From contig NZ_JAMBNR010000013.1 in assembly GCF_023715205.1 (NCBI RefSeq), positions 100,448 through 164,447 of the forward strand: a stretch of 64,000 bases of DNA, in the 5' to 3' direction. This stretch comes from Mesobacillus maritimus. GTDB lineage: Bacteria; Bacillota; Bacilli; Bacillales; Cytobacillaceae. The notes beneath the pieces were generated by a model, which saw only the letters and a list, made by a program, of their open reading frames with translations, was not told the DNA's origin and did not search any database. How positions within the stretch are numbered: position 1 is the stretch's first letter; every line of letters begins with the position of its first letter. The position numbers and the translations under genes were made by a program. This document shows, piece by piece, positions 19,744 to 30,878 of the stretch.

Positions 19744-20394
19744 ATGGAAGAGTATGCATCGATTATTATTAGAACCTTGGTTCTTTATGCGGCGATCTTA
19801 ACCATCTTCCGGGTAATGGGCAAAAGAGAAATCGGTGAATTGAGCCTGTTAGATTTAGTGGTTTTTATGATGCTTGCTGAAATGGCGGCAATCGGCATTG
19901 AGAACACCGATGAACCAATGATTAAATCGTTGGTCCCGATGTTTTTGCTCGTTGTTGTGCAGTTTCTACTCGCGTTCATCTCCTTAAAAAGCAAACGCTT
20001 TAGGCTTCTTGTGGATGGCACCCCAAGCGTGATTATTCGCGAAGGAAAAATTGATGAGCATGAAATGAGAAAGCAACGGTATAATTTCGATGATTTGCTT
20101 TTGCAATTAAGGGAGTATGGAATTTCTGACATCGAGGATGTTAGTTACGCAATCCTGGAAACATCCGGTAAGCTGTCTGTTTTTAAGAAAAGCAGTAAGT
20201 CAAAGCTTGCGTTAACAGTCGTATTAGATGGCGAAGTGGATAAAGGCAATTTAAGCGAATTAGGAAAAGATCAGGAATGGTTAGAAACGGAATTGAAGAA
20301 ATTGGGTTATGATAATTTAAAAGATATATCCTATTGTAATTACAGCAAAGATGATGAAAAGTTTTTTGTAGATTTGAAAGATGAGATAAAGTAA
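19744..20394 (+). CDS. DUF421 (YetF-type) membrane protein
   Basis: The 216-residue protein has an N-terminal part with about three membrane helices (IIIRTLVLYAAILTIFRVMG and following) and then a cytoplasmic DUF421 domain. FRVMGKREIGELSLLDLVVFMMLAE and GTPSVIIREGKIDEHEMRKQRYNFDDLLLQLREYGI are the family signature. It corresponds by position to B. subtilis YrbG. YetF-family proteins have been linked to spore germination and membrane stress, but no activity is established for this one. The ATG follows CGGAGGAG. It converges with spoVB across a shared terminator. Confidence 0.88.
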   Translation: MEEYASIIIRTLVLYAAILTIFRVMGKREIGELSLLDLVVFMMLAEMAAIGIENTDEPMIKSLVPMFLLVVVQFLLAFISLKSKRFRLLVDGTPSVIIREGKIDEHEMRKQRYNFDDLLLQLREYGISDIEDVSYAILETSGKLSVFKKSSKSKLALTVVLDGEVDKGNLSELGKDQEWLETELKKLGYDNLKDISYCNYSKDDEKFFVDLKDEIK

Positions 20395-20430
20395 CGCACC
20401 ATAGCCAAGGTGCGTTACATTTATTTTTTT
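20391..20430. terminator. Terminator shared by the DUF421 gene and spoVB
   Basis: GTAACGCACC (20391-20400) pairs exactly with GGTGCGTTAC (20409-20418), followed by ATTTATTTTTTT. It includes the stop codon of the plus-strand gene. The 3' end of spoVB starts at 20421. Confidence 0.88.
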
Positions 20431-21992
20431 GAACTAAATGCGAAACGTGAGAGTGGTTTTCCAATCACCGGTATTCGGATCAGTTCTTCTTTTTTAATTA
20501 AACCTGTTAGCAAGACAGCGAGACCATAAAGAATCGAGATGAAAATGGTTGCCACTAGCACTCTTAGCGATAAAGCCATTTCGCTGCCAAGTCTGTCCCA
20601 TATTTCCAACCCAATCCAGATGGAACCTGCGATGGTAATGAATGTTTTCACATACTCACGAACATGGAAGGTAAATGAAATCGATTTAATCACAGTAGCA
20701 AAATGGAGTGTAGTGGTTAAAACAAACCCCATCGTAATTCCGAGTGCAGCTCCCATGATCCCGAAAGAAGGTTGGCTCGCCAAAAGAAAAATAACGGCTA
20801 TTTTTGCCACGTTCCCAATTAAGCTGTTAATCATCGCGGCTCTTGCAAGATCCAAAGCTTGAAGCGTAGCTTGAAGAGGTGCTTGAAAATAGTAAAATAG
20901 AAAAAATGGTGCCATCAATACAATGAATTGAGTACCACTATTGGAACCGTACATAACCCTCATAAGTGGCTCTGCTAAGACATAGAGAATGATGATTGAC
21001 AATCCTCCTGTTAAAAAAGAAAAACGCATCGCTTGCTGAAGTCGATGTTCAATCATTTTATAATCGTTCTTAGAATGTGCTTCACTTATAGCAGGAACCA
21101 ATGATGTTGATAATGAATTCATTACAAATGACGGAAGCATTAGCAAGGGTAAAGCGAAACCGGTTAATGCTCCGTACTGTTTCGTGGCAGCTGATGCTGC
21201 GACACCAGCCAAGGCAAGGCTATGAGCAACAACGATTGGCTCGAAAAACCAAGAAATAGATCCAATCATCCGGCTTCCGGTTGTTGGAATGGCGATGCTC
21301 ATTAATTCTTTGAATGTTGATTTCCCAGAATGAACGAATTGAAAAAAGTTTCTGCGAACACGGAACTTTTTCTTGATTTTAAAAGCTGTTACTAAATAAA
21401 TGAGTGAAGCGAGTTCACCGATCACGGCTGAAACCATGGCCGCAGCTGCTGCGTATTCAATTCCATAGGGTAAGAAGGTTTTGGTGAGAACCGCAATTAA
21501 CGCAATTCGTATAACTTGTTCGATTACTTGAGATATAGCACCAGGCTTCATATTTTGTCGGCCTTGGAAGTATCCTCTAAGAACTGCCGAAATCGCCACG
21601 ATTGGAATAATTGGTGTAATCGCTAATAAAGGGAGCAATGTTCGTTCATCAGTAAACAAAATCTGCGATACTTTGGGTGCTAAGAAAAATAATGCTGGAG
21701 TGAAAATCGCAGATAAGCTAATAGTAGTAGCCAAGGATACAACTAGGATTTTTTTAATCTTACGAAAATCCCCTTTTGCTTCTGCCTCTGCAACATGTTT
21801 TGAAATTGCGACAGGAAGTCCAAGTTGAGTGATGGTGACAACTAAAATGAAGGTCGGAAAGGCCATCATGTATAGTCCGACTCCTTCTTCACCTATAAAT
21901 CTTGCAAGTACAATTCTGTTTATGAATCCGAGAACCCTTGTGATGAGTCCTGCTATGAGTAAGATCATTGTTCCTTTTAAAAACTTCGACAT
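20421..21992 (-). CDS. spoVB: Stage V sporulation protein B (polysaccharide flippase family)
   Basis: SpoVB is a mother-cell membrane protein needed for spore cortex synthesis, believed to flip lipid-linked peptidoglycan precursor. The 523 residues form about 14 membrane helices of the MVF/MATE-like polysaccharide transporter family. MILLIAGLITRVLGFINRIVLARFIGEEGVGLYMMAFP is the typical N-terminus, and AVLRGYFQGRQNMKPGAISQ and GSRMIGSISWFFEPIVVA are conserved cores. B. subtilis SpoVB has 518 residues. The ATG at 21992 follows GGCGGGAG. SigE control is expected from the family, but no convincing SigE promoter was seen. A paralogue such as YkvU or MurJ cannot be ruled out by sequence alone, but the neighbourhood fits spoVB. 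Confidence 0.92.
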   Translation of the reverse strand: MSKFLKGTMILLIAGLITRVLGFINRIVLARFIGEEGVGLYMMAFPTFILVVTITQLGLPVAISKHVAEAEAKGDFRKIKKILVVSLATTISLSAIFTPALFFLAPKVSQILFTDERTLLPLLAITPIIPIVAISAVLRGYFQGRQNMKPGAISQVIEQVIRIALIAVLTKTFLPYGIEYAAAAAMVSAVIGELASLIYLVTAFKIKKKFRVRRNFFQFVHSGKSTFKELMSIAIPTTGSRMIGSISWFFEPIVVAHSLALAGVAASAATKQYGALTGFALPLLMLPSFVMNSLSTSLVPAISEAHSKNDYKMIEHRLQQAMRFSFLTGGLSIIILYVLAEPLMRVMYGSNSGTQFIVLMAPFFLFYYFQAPLQATLQALDLARAAMINSLIGNVAKIAVIFLLASQPSFGIMGAALGITMGFVLTTTLHFATVIKSISFTFHVREYVKTFITIAGSIWIGLEIWDRLGSEMALSLRVLVATIFISILYGLAVLLTGLIKKEELIRIPVIGKPLSRFAFSSKK

Positions 21993-22116
21993 CCTGCTCC
22001 CGCCTTCTCAAAAATGCTAAATTCGATTACAATAATCTATATGCAAAAGAGTGGACAAAGCATGACAGCTAAAAAGATTTTTAAAAAATCAATGTTCAGC
22101 CAGGGAGGCGGAGTGC

Positions 22117-22413
22117 ATGGAGCACGTGCATAAATATGAGGCTTTTCGGGATGATGTTCGTCCGGCAATGAAAAGCAAACTTGAAGAATTTGAAATGTTC
22201 GGCTATGGGTCGATAACGGAAAAAGAGTTGTGGGGATTTTTAGTCAATAAAAAGTGGAAGAAGCCAAAAGAAGATGCCCGCGTTTATGAAATTGTGGCCG
22301 ATATTTTAGCTGTTCAACCTGGGGAATATATGAATTATGCAACTGTTGAAGCATTTAAGCTTGGCAGTATGAACCTTTCGGATGAAGAGGAACGTAATGA
22401 GCTCTTAAAATAA
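22117..22413 (+). CDS. comN: Post-transcriptional regulator ComN
   Basis: The 98-residue protein matches the ComN (YrzD) family, which in B. subtilis promotes accumulation of comE competence mRNA. Family features are the all-helical fold and the segment FGYGSITEKELWGFLVNKKWKK followed by YEIVADILAVQPGEYMNYATVEAFK. The ATG follows GGAGGCGGAG. It is divergent from spoVB and followed by secDF after a 280-base gap, the same place as in B. subtilis. Confidence 0.85.
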   Translation: MEHVHKYEAFRDDVRPAMKSKLEEFEMFGYGSITEKELWGFLVNKKWKKPKEDARVYEIVADILAVQPGEYMNYATVEAFKLGSMNLSDEEERNELLK

Positions 22414-22693
22414 GGCTGGACTTGTAAAGAGTTATAACCCTAAACTCGGACTTGATTCCGGGAGAAGGAAGTTTTTGAATTGGTAGGCTCTTTTTTCTTA
22501 TAAAGCTTAGCTGTTTTTACAGCTCGGTTCACTCTAAAAAGAACTCTTAAATAAACAGTGAATATTTTTCAAACAACTGAGGGATAAATTGACAGGAAAC
22601 TTTTGCAAGTTCATAATAAACTTGTGTTTTTATAAGTTTCTAGCATTACATACATGTTATTTTTTGGAGATAGTTAAGGAGGACTTATACTTA

Positions 22694-24958
22694 ATGGTAA
22701 AACGCAGCAGGATCCTGGCATTTTTCTTAATTGTAATTTTAATTGGAAGTGCCATGGGATTAACAACTCAAAACATTTTAGGCAATATTAAGCTGGGCTT
22801 GGACTTACAAGGTGGATTTGAGGTCCTTTATGAAGTAAAGCCAGCAAAAGAAGGCCAAGTCATTGATCGGGAAACTCTGGTAAGCACTGCAGAAGCACTT
22901 GACAGACGTGTCAATGTTTTAGGGGTTAGCGAGCCAGTCATTCAAATTGAAGGTGAGGACCGGATTCGGGTTCAGCTTGCAGGCGTAACGGACCAAGCAA
23001 AAGCGCGTGAAATCCTTTCGACTGAAGCGAATCTAAGTTTCCGTGATGCAAATGACAATTTAATGATGGATGGTGGAGATCTTGCTGAAAACGGAGCTTC
23101 TCAGAGCTTCGATGAAAACAATGCTCCTAGTGTTTCTTTGACCCTAAAGAGTGGCGAACAATTCGGGAAAATCACACAAGAAGTTTTAGCAATGGCGCCA
23201 GATAATCAACTTGTTATTTGGTTGGATTATGAGGAAGGCGTGGATTCTTATAAAGAAGAAAGAATGAAACCAACTCCAAAATTTCTTTCTGCTCCAAATG
23301 TTACACAAGTATTACCAACCGATACCGTGCAGATTACGGGTAATTTTACAGTTGAAGAGGCAAAGGAACTTGCAAGTTTATTAAATGCAGGAGCACTACC
23401 TGTTGAGCTAGAAGAACAATATTCAACTTCTGTTGGGGCCAAATTTGGGGAGCAAGCGCTTGATGAAACAATCTTGGCTGGAATCATTGGGATTATTGCC
23501 ATTTTTGTATTTATGCTTGCTTACTACCGATTCCCAGGCTTCATTGCAGTTGTCACCCTTTCAATTTATATTTATTTGATTCTCTTGGTATTTGATTGGA
23601 TGAACGGGGTCTTAACGCTCCCAGGTATTGCTGCGTTAATTCTAGGAGTTGGGATGGCTGTAGATGCCAATATCATTACTTATGAACGAATAAAGGAAGA
23701 ATTAAAAGTTGGTAGAAATGTAAAGGCGGCGTTTGCGGCAGGAAGTAAAAACTCATTATCGACGATTTTAGATGCGAACATTACGACGCTAATTGCCGCA
23801 TTTGTATTATTTGTTTATGGGACAAGCTCGGTTAAAGGGTTTGCTACCATGTTAATTTTAAGTATCTTGATGAGCTTCTTTACAGCTGTATTTGGTTCTA
23901 GGGTCTTCCTCGGTTTATGGGTGAATAGTGGACTTCTAGATGGAAAAACTGGTTGGTTCGGTGTGAAGAAATCAGAAATCCATAATATTGCCGAGAATGT
24001 TGATACACTAGATTTGAAAACGAAATTCGATCGCTTGGATTTTGTAAAAGGACGCAAAAAGTTCTTTATTCTATCGAGTGTAATTATTGCAGCAGGACTT
24101 ATTATTCTTGCGGTCTTCCGTTTAAATCTAGGAATCGACTTTTCGAGCGGAACGCGAATTGAAGTCCTCTCGACTGAAGCAGTTTCAACTGAAACGCTGC
24201 AAACAGATTTTGCCAAACATGGTATTGAAACCGATGATATCGTCATTTCAGGTAACAATAATGAAATTGGTGTTGCAAGGTACAAAGGTGTGCTTTCCAA
24301 GGATGAAATTGCTGCATTAAAAGCGGACTTTAAGGAGAAATACGGTTCTGAACCAAATGTAAGTACTGTGTCACCAACGATTGGGAAGGAGCTTGCTAAA
24401 AATGCGTTTATTGCTCTCGTTCTAGCCTCAATCGGAATTGTGTTATATGTAACGATTCGCTTTGAATTCCGAATGGCTGCACCGGCAATTATTGCGCTGT
24501 TACATGATGCCTTTTTAATTATTGCGGTATTTAGTTTATTGCGTTTAGAAGTAGACTTAACGTTTATCGCAGCTATATTAACCATTATCGGTTATTCAAT
24601 TAACGATACAATCGTTACGTTTGACCGCATCCGTGAAAATCTAAGAAGAAAACGTAAGCTAAAAACGGCAGAAGAAATTGCTGATATCGTTAACCAAAGT
24701 TTACGACAAACAATGGGACGTTCTGTTAATACCGTGTTAACCGTCGTTGTTACTGTTGTTGCGTTATTGATCTTTGGTAGTCAGTCCATTTGGAACTTCT
24801 CGTTAGCACTACTCGTTGGATTATTAGCGGGAACTTATTCTTCACTCCTCATCGCTGCACAACTTTATTATGTGTTAAAAGTGAGAGAGTTGAAGAAAAA
24901 AGGGACAATCATTACGTATAAAGAAAAACCTAAAATCTCTGATGAACCACAAGTATAA
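22694..24958 (+). CDS. secDF: Protein translocase SecDF fusion
   Basis: SecDF uses the proton gradient to pull exported proteins off the outer side of the Sec channel. The 754 residues fuse SecD and SecF, as usual in bacilli. The SecD half has KLGLDLQGGFEVLYE (D1 motif), an external domain, and a six-helix core with LILGVGMAVDANIITYERIKEE. The SecF half has LGIDFSSGTRIEV and IIGYSINDTIVTFDRIRENL. The frame is open from 22589, but the ATG at 22694 starts the typical MVKRSRILAFFLIV and follows TTAAGGAGG, so that start is chosen. A strong terminator closes it. Confidence 0.97.
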   Translation: MVKRSRILAFFLIVILIGSAMGLTTQNILGNIKLGLDLQGGFEVLYEVKPAKEGQVIDRETLVSTAEALDRRVNVLGVSEPVIQIEGEDRIRVQLAGVTDQAKAREILSTEANLSFRDANDNLMMDGGDLAENGASQSFDENNAPSVSLTLKSGEQFGKITQEVLAMAPDNQLVIWLDYEEGVDSYKEERMKPTPKFLSAPNVTQVLPTDTVQITGNFTVEEAKELASLLNAGALPVELEEQYSTSVGAKFGEQALDETILAGIIGIIAIFVFMLAYYRFPGFIAVVTLSIYIYLILLVFDWMNGVLTLPGIAALILGVGMAVDANIITYERIKEELKVGRNVKAAFAAGSKNSLSTILDANITTLIAAFVLFVYGTSSVKGFATMLILSILMSFFTAVFGSRVFLGLWVNSGLLDGKTGWFGVKKSEIHNIAENVDTLDLKTKFDRLDFVKGRKKFFILSSVIIAAGLIILAVFRLNLGIDFSSGTRIEVLSTEAVSTETLQTDFAKHGIETDDIVISGNNNEIGVARYKGVLSKDEIAALKADFKEKYGSEPNVSTVSPTIGKELAKNAFIALVLASIGIVLYVTIRFEFRMAAPAIIALLHDAFLIIAVFSLLRLEVDLTFIAAILTIIGYSINDTIVTFDRIRENLRRKRKLKTAEEIADIVNQSLRQTMGRSVNTVLTVVVTVVALLIFGSQSIWNFSLALLVGLLAGTYSSLLIAAQLYYVLKVRELKKKGTIITYKEKPKISDEPQV

Positions 24959-24968
24959 AGATAGGTTG

Positions 24969-25003
24969 AAAATCCGTAGGCTCGTACCTACGGATTTTTT
25001 TTA
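24969..25003 (+). terminator. Terminator of secDF
   Basis: AAAATCCGTAGG (24969-24980) pairs exactly with CCTACGGATTTT (24987-24998), then a T run. Confidence 0.93.
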
Positions 25004-25202
25004 TTTCTGAAATAGGGTCATGGGGTTTAGCTGTTTTCTACGCATGTATGTGGTAAAAGTGATGTTATTTTAATAATAAGTGGGCTTTGTAAATAAAAAG
25101 AGGAGAGGATGTAATTACCAGGCTATTTTCAGTAAAACAACCAGGTTGATTATCCATAGAAGTTGCTATCCTGGTATACAAAATCACGGGGGTTATCCTA
25201 TA

Positions 25203-25325
25203 CTCTACGAAAACACTTATTTCCTCTACAAAAATGAGAATTGCTCTACAGAACCAACGCTTTCTCTGCAAAATAAGCATTTGCTCGATAAAAAAGCTGA
25301 TTCACTCTACAAACACCAGTCTATG
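25203..25325 (-). repeat. Degenerate 20-21-bp tandem array upstream of recJ
   Basis: CTCTAC-type units start at 25203, 25224, 25244, 25264, 25284 and 25305, so the period is 20-21 bp. Each is roughly CTCTACAAAA followed by about ten variable bases ending in TT. The reverse complement (GTAGAG, same period) forms a second array at 38484-38605. The strand is assigned relative to that copy. The rest of the 24959-25554 gap is A/C-rich with no gene seen. Confidence 0.75.
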
Positions 25326-25554
25326 GGAATCTAGCCGATTGAAACGACGCCCCTTACAAAACCGAATTAAAATAAATACCGCCCAAAAACGGTCACTAAT
25401 CCACCCCCTTAATCCATCACAATCACCTTAATTTAGAAACAACCAATCACCAAATTAATCATTCAAAACGCCCACCCAACACGGATATCCATATTTTCAC
25501 CATTTGAAACGATATCCCCGCTTCTGTATAATAGAAAGGCTGAGGGGTGATCGA

Positions 25555-27921
25555 ATGTTAAAATCCAGAACGAGGTGGGTTGTGAAAGAGACCGACCGCG
25601 TAAAAGCGCAAGAACTTGCAGTTGCCTTAAATATCGCTCCTTTGACAGCTGCTTTGCTTGTCAATCGCGGATTTGATACCGTGGAAACTGCCCGGTATTT
25701 TTTATTTGAAGAAAATCAATCCTTTCATGATCCGTTTTTATTAAAAGATATGGATAAACTCGTAAATAGGGTAAAAGAGGCGATTGACTCTCAAGAACCT
25801 ATTTTAATTTTTGGGGATTATGATGCCGACGGTGTTAGTTCAACGACGGTAATGATGAGAGTATTATTAGATTTAGGTGCAAACGTAGATTATTATATTC
25901 CGAATCGTTTTACAGAAGGTTATGGACCGAATGAACCTGCTTTTCGCCAAGCGGCTGAAAATGGCGTAGGTTTAATTATTACAGTGGATACAGGAATTTC
26001 TGCACTTCATGAGGCGGATGTCGCAAAGGAAATCGGCATCGATTTAATTATTACGGACCACCATGAACCAGGGCCTGTTCTTCCAGATGCTTATGCCATT
26101 GTACATCCAAAACTTGAAGATAGCGTCTATCCATTTAAAGAGTTAGCGGGTGTGGGCGTCGCTTTTAAAGTGGCTCACGCTTTATATGGATTTGTTCCAG
26201 AAGAGTTACTCGAAATTGCGTGTATTGGGACGATTGCAGACCTTGTTTCGTTAACAGATGAGAATCGCTTGATTGCGAAAAAAGGGATTCAGCAGATGAA
26301 AAAGACGGAAAACTTTGGCCTTCGCGCCTTGCTATCCTTAACGAAAACCGAATTGCCGGCGATTAGTGAAGAAACGATCGGCTTTTCCATCGGGCCGCGT
26401 ATCAATGCAGCTGGTCGCCTAGGCAGTGCTGACCCAGCGGTGCAGCTCTTGTTAACAAATGACCGAGAAGAAGCTATGATGTTAGCTGAAGAAATTGATG
26501 GTTTGAATAAAGAGAGACAAGCTTTAGTCAGCTCAATTGCGGATGAAGCCATTGCGGAGGTAGAAGCAAATTATCCTATTAGTGAAAATCACGTCCTTGT
26601 GATTGGCAAGGAAGGTTGGAATTCAGGGGTAATTGGTATTGTAGCATCTCGCCTTGTTGAAAAATTTTATCGACCAACAATCGTTTTCAGTTATGATAAG
26701 GAAAAAGGGCTGGCAAAAGGCTCAGCTCGAAGCATTCAAGGATTTGATTTATTTAAAAATCTATCGACTTGCCGTGATATTCTTCCTCATTTTGGTGGAC
26801 ATCCAATGGCGGCAGGAATGACATTGAAGATAGAAGATGTGGATACATTAAGAGCAAGGTTAAATACATTGGCGAGAGAACAGTTAACGGAGAAAGACTT
26901 AGTACCAATCACTCAGATTGATTTAGAAGTTAATCTAAATGAAGTTTCTGTTCAATCGATTTCAGAAATGGGTAAACTTGCTCCATATGGTATTGATAAT
27001 CCAAAACCAAAAGTGCTTATAAAAGATGCGCAAATTTCAACCATGCGGAAAATCGGGGCCAATCAAAATCATTTGAAGCTTACCCTCGCTAATGAAGATG
27101 GGTCACTAGATGGAATCGGGTTTAATCTCGGGTCATTGCATGAGGAGATTTCACCGATTTCATCCTTGTCTGTCATTGGAGAGCTGTCGATTAATGAGTG
27201 GAATAACATGAGGAAACCACAAATTTTTCTTCAAGACCTAGCTGTTAAGTCTTGGCAATTATTTGATATTCGTGGTTTAAGGCGTCACGAAAAACTTCCG
27301 GAAATGGTTCCAGCTGAGGAAACGAAATGGATTTTATTTGGATCAACTTATGAGGAAAATTTCCGACCGTATGGCCAAGATCAGGTAATCAAGGTTGAAA
27401 CGGAAGAAGAAGCAAACATGATTGAACTTGATGGGCAAAATATTGTCCTTTTAAACTTACCACCATCCATGAATCTGCTTAAAACCTTATTTTCAGGGAA
27501 AAAGCCGGCTCGGGTATATGTTCACTTTTACAAAGAGAACAGTGATTTCTTTAGTACAATGCCAACAAGAGAGCATTTTAAATGGTTCTATGCCTTCCTT
27601 GCTAAAAAGGGTCCGTTTGACTTAAATCGATACGGTGAAGAGCTTGCAAAATATCGTGGTTGGACAAAAGAAACGATAGAATTCATGTCACAGGTGTTTT
27701 TTGACTTAGAGTTTGTTAAAATAAACAATGGATTTATTTCCTTAGAAAAGAATGTTCCTAAACGGGACTTATCTGAATCTAAAACCTATCAGAATAAACA
27801 AGCAACATTTACTCTTGAAAATGAACTGCTTTATTCATCTTATGAGCAGTTGAAGAGCTGGTTCGACCAATTCATTCAAGGGTCGGTGCAAAATGAGGAG
27901 GCAATTTCAACATGGATTTAA
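25555..27921 (+). CDS. recJ: Single-stranded-DNA-specific exonuclease RecJ
   Basis: RecJ degrades single-stranded DNA 5' to 3' in recombination and repair. From the chosen ATG the protein has 788 residues, close to the 786 of B. subtilis. The DHH core has [13 protein letters not shown] (metal-binding Asp88 and Asp90), [18 protein letters not shown] and [16 protein letters not shown]1 contains [12 protein letters not shown], an OB domain follows, and there is a Firmicutes-specific C-terminal domain from about residue 570. The frame is open 17 codons upstream, but GAGGGGTGA before 25555 and the family N-terminus support this start. It overlaps apt by 10 bases. Confidence 0.96.
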   Translation: MLKSRTRWVVKETDRVKAQELAVALNIAPLTAALLVNRGFDTVETARYFLFEENQSFHDPFLLKDMDKLVNRVKEAIDSQEPILIFGDYDADGVSSTTVMMRVLLDLGANVDYYIPNRFTEGYGPNEPAFRQAAENGVGLIITVDTGISALHEADVAKEIGIDLIITDHHEPGPVLPDAYAIVHPKLEDSVYPFKELAGVGVAFKVAHALYGFVPEELLEIACIGTIADLVSLTDENRLIAKKGIQQMKKTENFGLRALLSLTKTELPAISEETIGFSIGPRINAAGRLGSADPAVQLLLTNDREEAMMLAEEIDGLNKERQALVSSIADEAIAEVEANYPISENHVLVIGKEGWNSGVIGIVASRLVEKFYRPTIVFSYDKEKGLAKGSARSIQGFDLFKNLSTCRDILPHFGGHPMAAGMTLKIEDVDTLRARLNTLAREQLTEKDLVPITQIDLEVNLNEVSVQSISEMGKLAPYGIDNPKPKVLIKDAQISTMRKIGANQNHLKLTLANEDGSLDGIGFNLGSLHEEISPISSLSVIGELSINEWNNMRKPQIFLQDLAVKSWQLFDIRGLRRHEKLPEMVPAEETKWILFGSTYEENFRPYGQDQVIKVETEEEANMIELDGQNIVLLNLPPSMNLLKTLFSGKKPARVYVHFYKENSDFFSTMPTREHFKWFYAFLAKKGPFDLNRYGEELAKYRGWTKETIEFMSQVFFDLEFVKINNGFISLEKNVPKRDLSESKTYQNKQATFTLENELLYSSYEQLKSWFDQFIQGSVQNEEAISTWI

Positions 27922-28424
27922 AACAATACGTAGCCATTGTACCCGATTGGCCAAAGCCGGGGGTTCAATTTAAGGATATTACCCCTTTAATGGCGAATGG
28001 AGAAGCGTATAAGTATGCAACCGATCAGATTGTTGCATATGCACGCAATCGAGAAATCGACATTATTGTAGGTCCAGAAGCTCGTGGGTTTATTATTGGC
28101 TGCCCAGTTGCTTATTCACTTGGAGTGGGCTTTGCTCCGGTACGTAAGGAAGGAAAGCTACCTCGTGATGTCATTAAAGTCGATTATGGTCTCGAATATG
28201 GCAAAGATGTGTTAACAATCCATAAAGATGCAATCCAACCTGGTCAGCGAGTATTAATCACTGACGACTTACTGGCAACAGGTGGAACGATTGAAGCAAC
28301 CATTAAATTAGTTGAGGAGCTAGGTGGAGTTGTCGCTGGAATTGCATTCCTGATCGAATTAACGTATTTAAACGGCCGCGAAAAGCTCGAAAACTACGAT
28401 GTATTATCATTATTAGAATATTAG
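27912..28424 (+). CDS. apt: Adenine phosphoribosyltransferase
   Basis: The enzyme salvages adenine to AMP using PRPP. The 170 residues match the family length. [19 protein letters not shown] is the N-terminal signature, [18 protein letters not shown] binds substrate, and [13 protein letters not shown] near residue 118 is the PRPP motif. The ATG lies within the end of recJ (10-base overlap), preceded by AATGAGGAGG, so the two are co-translated. A terminator follows, then relA. The recJ-apt-relA order is conserved in bacilli. Confidence 0.97.
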   Translation: MDLKQYVAIVPDWPKPGVQFKDITPLMANGEAYKYATDQIVAYARNREIDIIVGPEARGFIIGCPVAYSLGVGFAPVRKEGKLPRDVIKVDYGLEYGKDVLTIHKDAIQPGQRVLITDDLLATGGTIEATIKLVEELGGVVAGIAFLIELTYLNGREKLENYDVLSLLEY

Positions 28425-28430
28425 GATACA

Positions 28431-28457
28431 GGCACTTCACTCTGAGGTGCCTTTTCC
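28431..28457 (+). terminator. Terminator of recJ-apt
   Basis: GGCACTTCA (28431-28439) pairs with TGAGGTGCC (28443-28451) with one wobble, then TTTTCC. The T tract is short. The rest of the gap to relA is A/T-rich with nothing recognised. Confidence 0.75.
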
Positions 28458-28674
28458 ATATCATGATAAACAGCTTTTTCGACAAAAATTTTAAAATTCT
28501 TTGCTGAATTTGGATTCTTTGCTTTACATATTGTAATTTTTCTTTGATAATAATAACAATCCTTAGATTCTGTAAGCAAAGCATTGGCAAAGAAAAAGAA
28601 AAATTTATTCATTATTGAAAAATTCTAGCTGGAGATAAGTATATCTTCAGATTTTTATGATAAAAGGTGATTTC

Positions 28675-30870
28675 ATGGCGAATGATGAAGTGTTAACCGC
28701 CGAACAAGTAATTAAAATGACAAGTGAATATTTGAATGAAGAGCATGTTGAAATGGTTGGGAAAGCGTACGAATTCGCTAAAGCTGCTCATCATGACCAG
28801 TTTCGAAAATCCGGTGAACCTTACATCATTCATCCAATTCAAGTTGCAGGGATACTAGCTGACCTTGAGATGGATCCTGCGACAGTGGCGGCTGGGTTTC
28901 TTCATGATGTTGTCGAGGATACCCCAATAACGCTTGAGGATATTGAGGAAGCTTTTACTCCTGAGGTGGCTATGCTTGTAGATGGTGTCACAAAGCTTGG
29001 GAAGATCAAGTATAAGTCTCAAGAAGAGCAGCAAGCAGAAAACCATCGTAAAATGTTTGTCGCGATGGCACAGGATATCAGGGTCATTTTAATAAAATTA
29101 GCGGACCGACTGCACAACATGAGAACGCTCAAGCATCTTCCTTCAGAAAAACAGCGTAGAATTTCGAACGAAACTCTTGAAATTTTTGCTCCACTTGCCC
29201 ATCGACTCGGAATCTCGAAGATTAAATGGGAACTAGAGGATACGGCTCTAAGGTACCTCAATCCACAACAATATTACCGGATTGTAAACTTGATGAAGAA
29301 AAAACGTGCCGAACGGGAGCAATATTTAGAAGAAGTTATCGAAGAAGTTCGCAATCAGATGAAGGATGTAAACATCAAGGCTGAATTGAACGGTAGACCG
29401 AAACATATCTACAGTATTTATCGGAAGATGGCATTGCAGAACAAGCAGTTTAATGAAATTTACGATTTATTAGCTGTACGGATTATCGTGAATAGCATTA
29501 AGGACTGCTATGCTGTACTCGGTATTATCCATACCTGTTGGAAGCCGATGCCTGGACGCTTTAAAGATTATATTGCGATGCCTAAGCCGAACATGTACCA
29601 ATCCTTGCATACGACGGTAATTGGTCCGAAAGGGGATCCACTTGAAGTGCAGATTCGGACAACTGAAATGCACCGTATTGCTGAGTTCGGGGTTGCAGCT
29701 CACTGGGCTTATAAAGAGGGTAAGCGTGTTGAAGAGGGCTTATCGTTTGATAAGAAGCTTACTTGGTTCCGGGAAATTCTTGAATTCCAAAACGAAACAG
29801 CAGATGCTGAGGAGTTTATGGAGAGCTTGAAGATTGATTTGTTTTCGGACATGGTGTTTGTGTTTACTCCGAAGGCCGATGTCATTGAGTTGCCATCAGG
29901 TTCGGTTCCAATTGACTTTGCATACCGAATCCATTCCGAAATCGGAAACAAGACGATTGGCGCCAAAGTGAATGGAAAAATGGTGACGCTCGATTATAAG
30001 TTAAAAACCGGCGATATCATCGAAATTCTAACGTCGAAGCATTCGTACGGTCCAAGCCAAGATTGGTTAAAGCTTGCACAAACATCTCAAGCTAAAAATA
30101 AAATCCGGCAATTCTTCAAAAAGCAGCGAAAAGATGAGAATGTTGATAAAGGTCGAGAACTTGTTGAAAAAGAAATCAAAGCAATGGATTTTGATTTAAA
30201 AGAGATCCTCACAGCTGAGAACTTGAAGCAAGTGGCCGATAAATTCAATTTTTCAAACGAAGAAGATATGTTTGCTGCTGTTGGATATAATGGGGTTACT
30301 GCTCTCCAGGTAGCCAATCGCTTAACAGAAAAATGGCGCAAAAAACGTGACATGGAACAAGAGAAAGATCTTGCAAAAGCTGTGTCAGAATTAAAGTCAC
30401 TTCCATCTGTGAAAAAGCGGGAATCCGGAGTAAGAGTTGCAGGAATTGATAATTTATTAATTCGATTATCGCGTTGTTGTAATCCAATTCCAGGTGATGA
30501 TATTGTTGGCTTCATTACCAAAGGAAGAGGTGTTTCGGTCCATCGATCGGATTGTACGAACATCCATACAGATGATGCCCAGGCCCGGTTAATACCTGTT
30601 GAATGGGAAACGGCGCTAAACGACCGGAAAGAATACAATGTGGATATTGAAATCACAGGTTATGATCGTAGAGGCCTACTTAATGAGGTGCTCCAAGCTG
30701 TTAATGAAACGAAAACAAATATTTCAGCGGTATCTGGTAAATCGGATCGTAATAAAGTGGCGACAATTAATATGTCGATAAGCATTACCAATGTGAACCA
30801 CTTGCATAAGGTGGTCGATCGGATTAAGCAGATTTCCGAAATTTACTCTGTTCGAAGGGTACTCAATTAA
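28675..30870 (+). CDS. relA: Bifunctional (p)ppGpp synthetase/hydrolase RelA (Rel)
   Basis: This enzyme makes and breaks the alarmone (p)ppGpp in the stringent response. The 731 residues show an N-terminal HD hydrolase domain ([11 protein letters not shown], His77-Asp78), the synthetase domain ([33 protein letters not shown] with the RFKD form typical of bifunctional enzymes), a TGS domain ([15 protein letters not shown]), a zinc-finger region ([28 protein letters not shown]) and a C-terminal ACT domain. ATG at 28675 follows AAAGGTGAT and begins [13 protein letters not shown] as in the family; an in-frame ATG at 28657 is less likely. dtd follows, a conserved pair. Confidence 0.97.
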   Translation: MANDEVLTAEQVIKMTSEYLNEEHVEMVGKAYEFAKAAHHDQFRKSGEPYIIHPIQVAGILADLEMDPATVAAGFLHDVVEDTPITLEDIEEAFTPEVAMLVDGVTKLGKIKYKSQEEQQAENHRKMFVAMAQDIRVILIKLADRLHNMRTLKHLPSEKQRRISNETLEIFAPLAHRLGISKIKWELEDTALRYLNPQQYYRIVNLMKKKRAEREQYLEEVIEEVRNQMKDVNIKAELNGRPKHIYSIYRKMALQNKQFNEIYDLLAVRIIVNSIKDCYAVLGIIHTCWKPMPGRFKDYIAMPKPNMYQSLHTTVIGPKGDPLEVQIRTTEMHRIAEFGVAAHWAYKEGKRVEEGLSFDKKLTWFREILEFQNETADAEEFMESLKIDLFSDMVFVFTPKADVIELPSGSVPIDFAYRIHSEIGNKTIGAKVNGKMVTLDYKLKTGDIIEILTSKHSYGPSQDWLKLAQTSQAKNKIRQFFKKQRKDENVDKGRELVEKEIKAMDFDLKEILTAENLKQVADKFNFSNEEDMFAAVGYNGVTALQVANRLTEKWRKKRDMEQEKDLAKAVSELKSLPSVKKRESGVRVAGIDNLLIRLSRCCNPIPGDDIVGFITKGRGVSVHRSDCTNIHTDDAQARLIPVEWETALNDRKEYNVDIEITGYDRRGLLNEVLQAVNETKTNISAVSGKSDRNKVATINMSISITNVNHLHKVVDRIKQISEIYSVRRVLN

Positions 30871-30878
30871 AATAATTC

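Noticed and set aside
22589..22693. 35-residue N-terminal extension of SecDF
   Set aside because: The ATG at 22694 has a TTAAGGAGG site and starts the usual membrane helix. The upstream start has no such site.
23815..24585. 256-residue minus-strand frame inside secDF
   Set aside because: It is entirely within a clearly coding plus-strand gene and shows no recognisable domain.
25065..25431. Short open frames on both strands in the secDF-recJ gap
   Set aside because: They follow the degenerate 20-21-bp array, have odd composition and no ribosome binding site.
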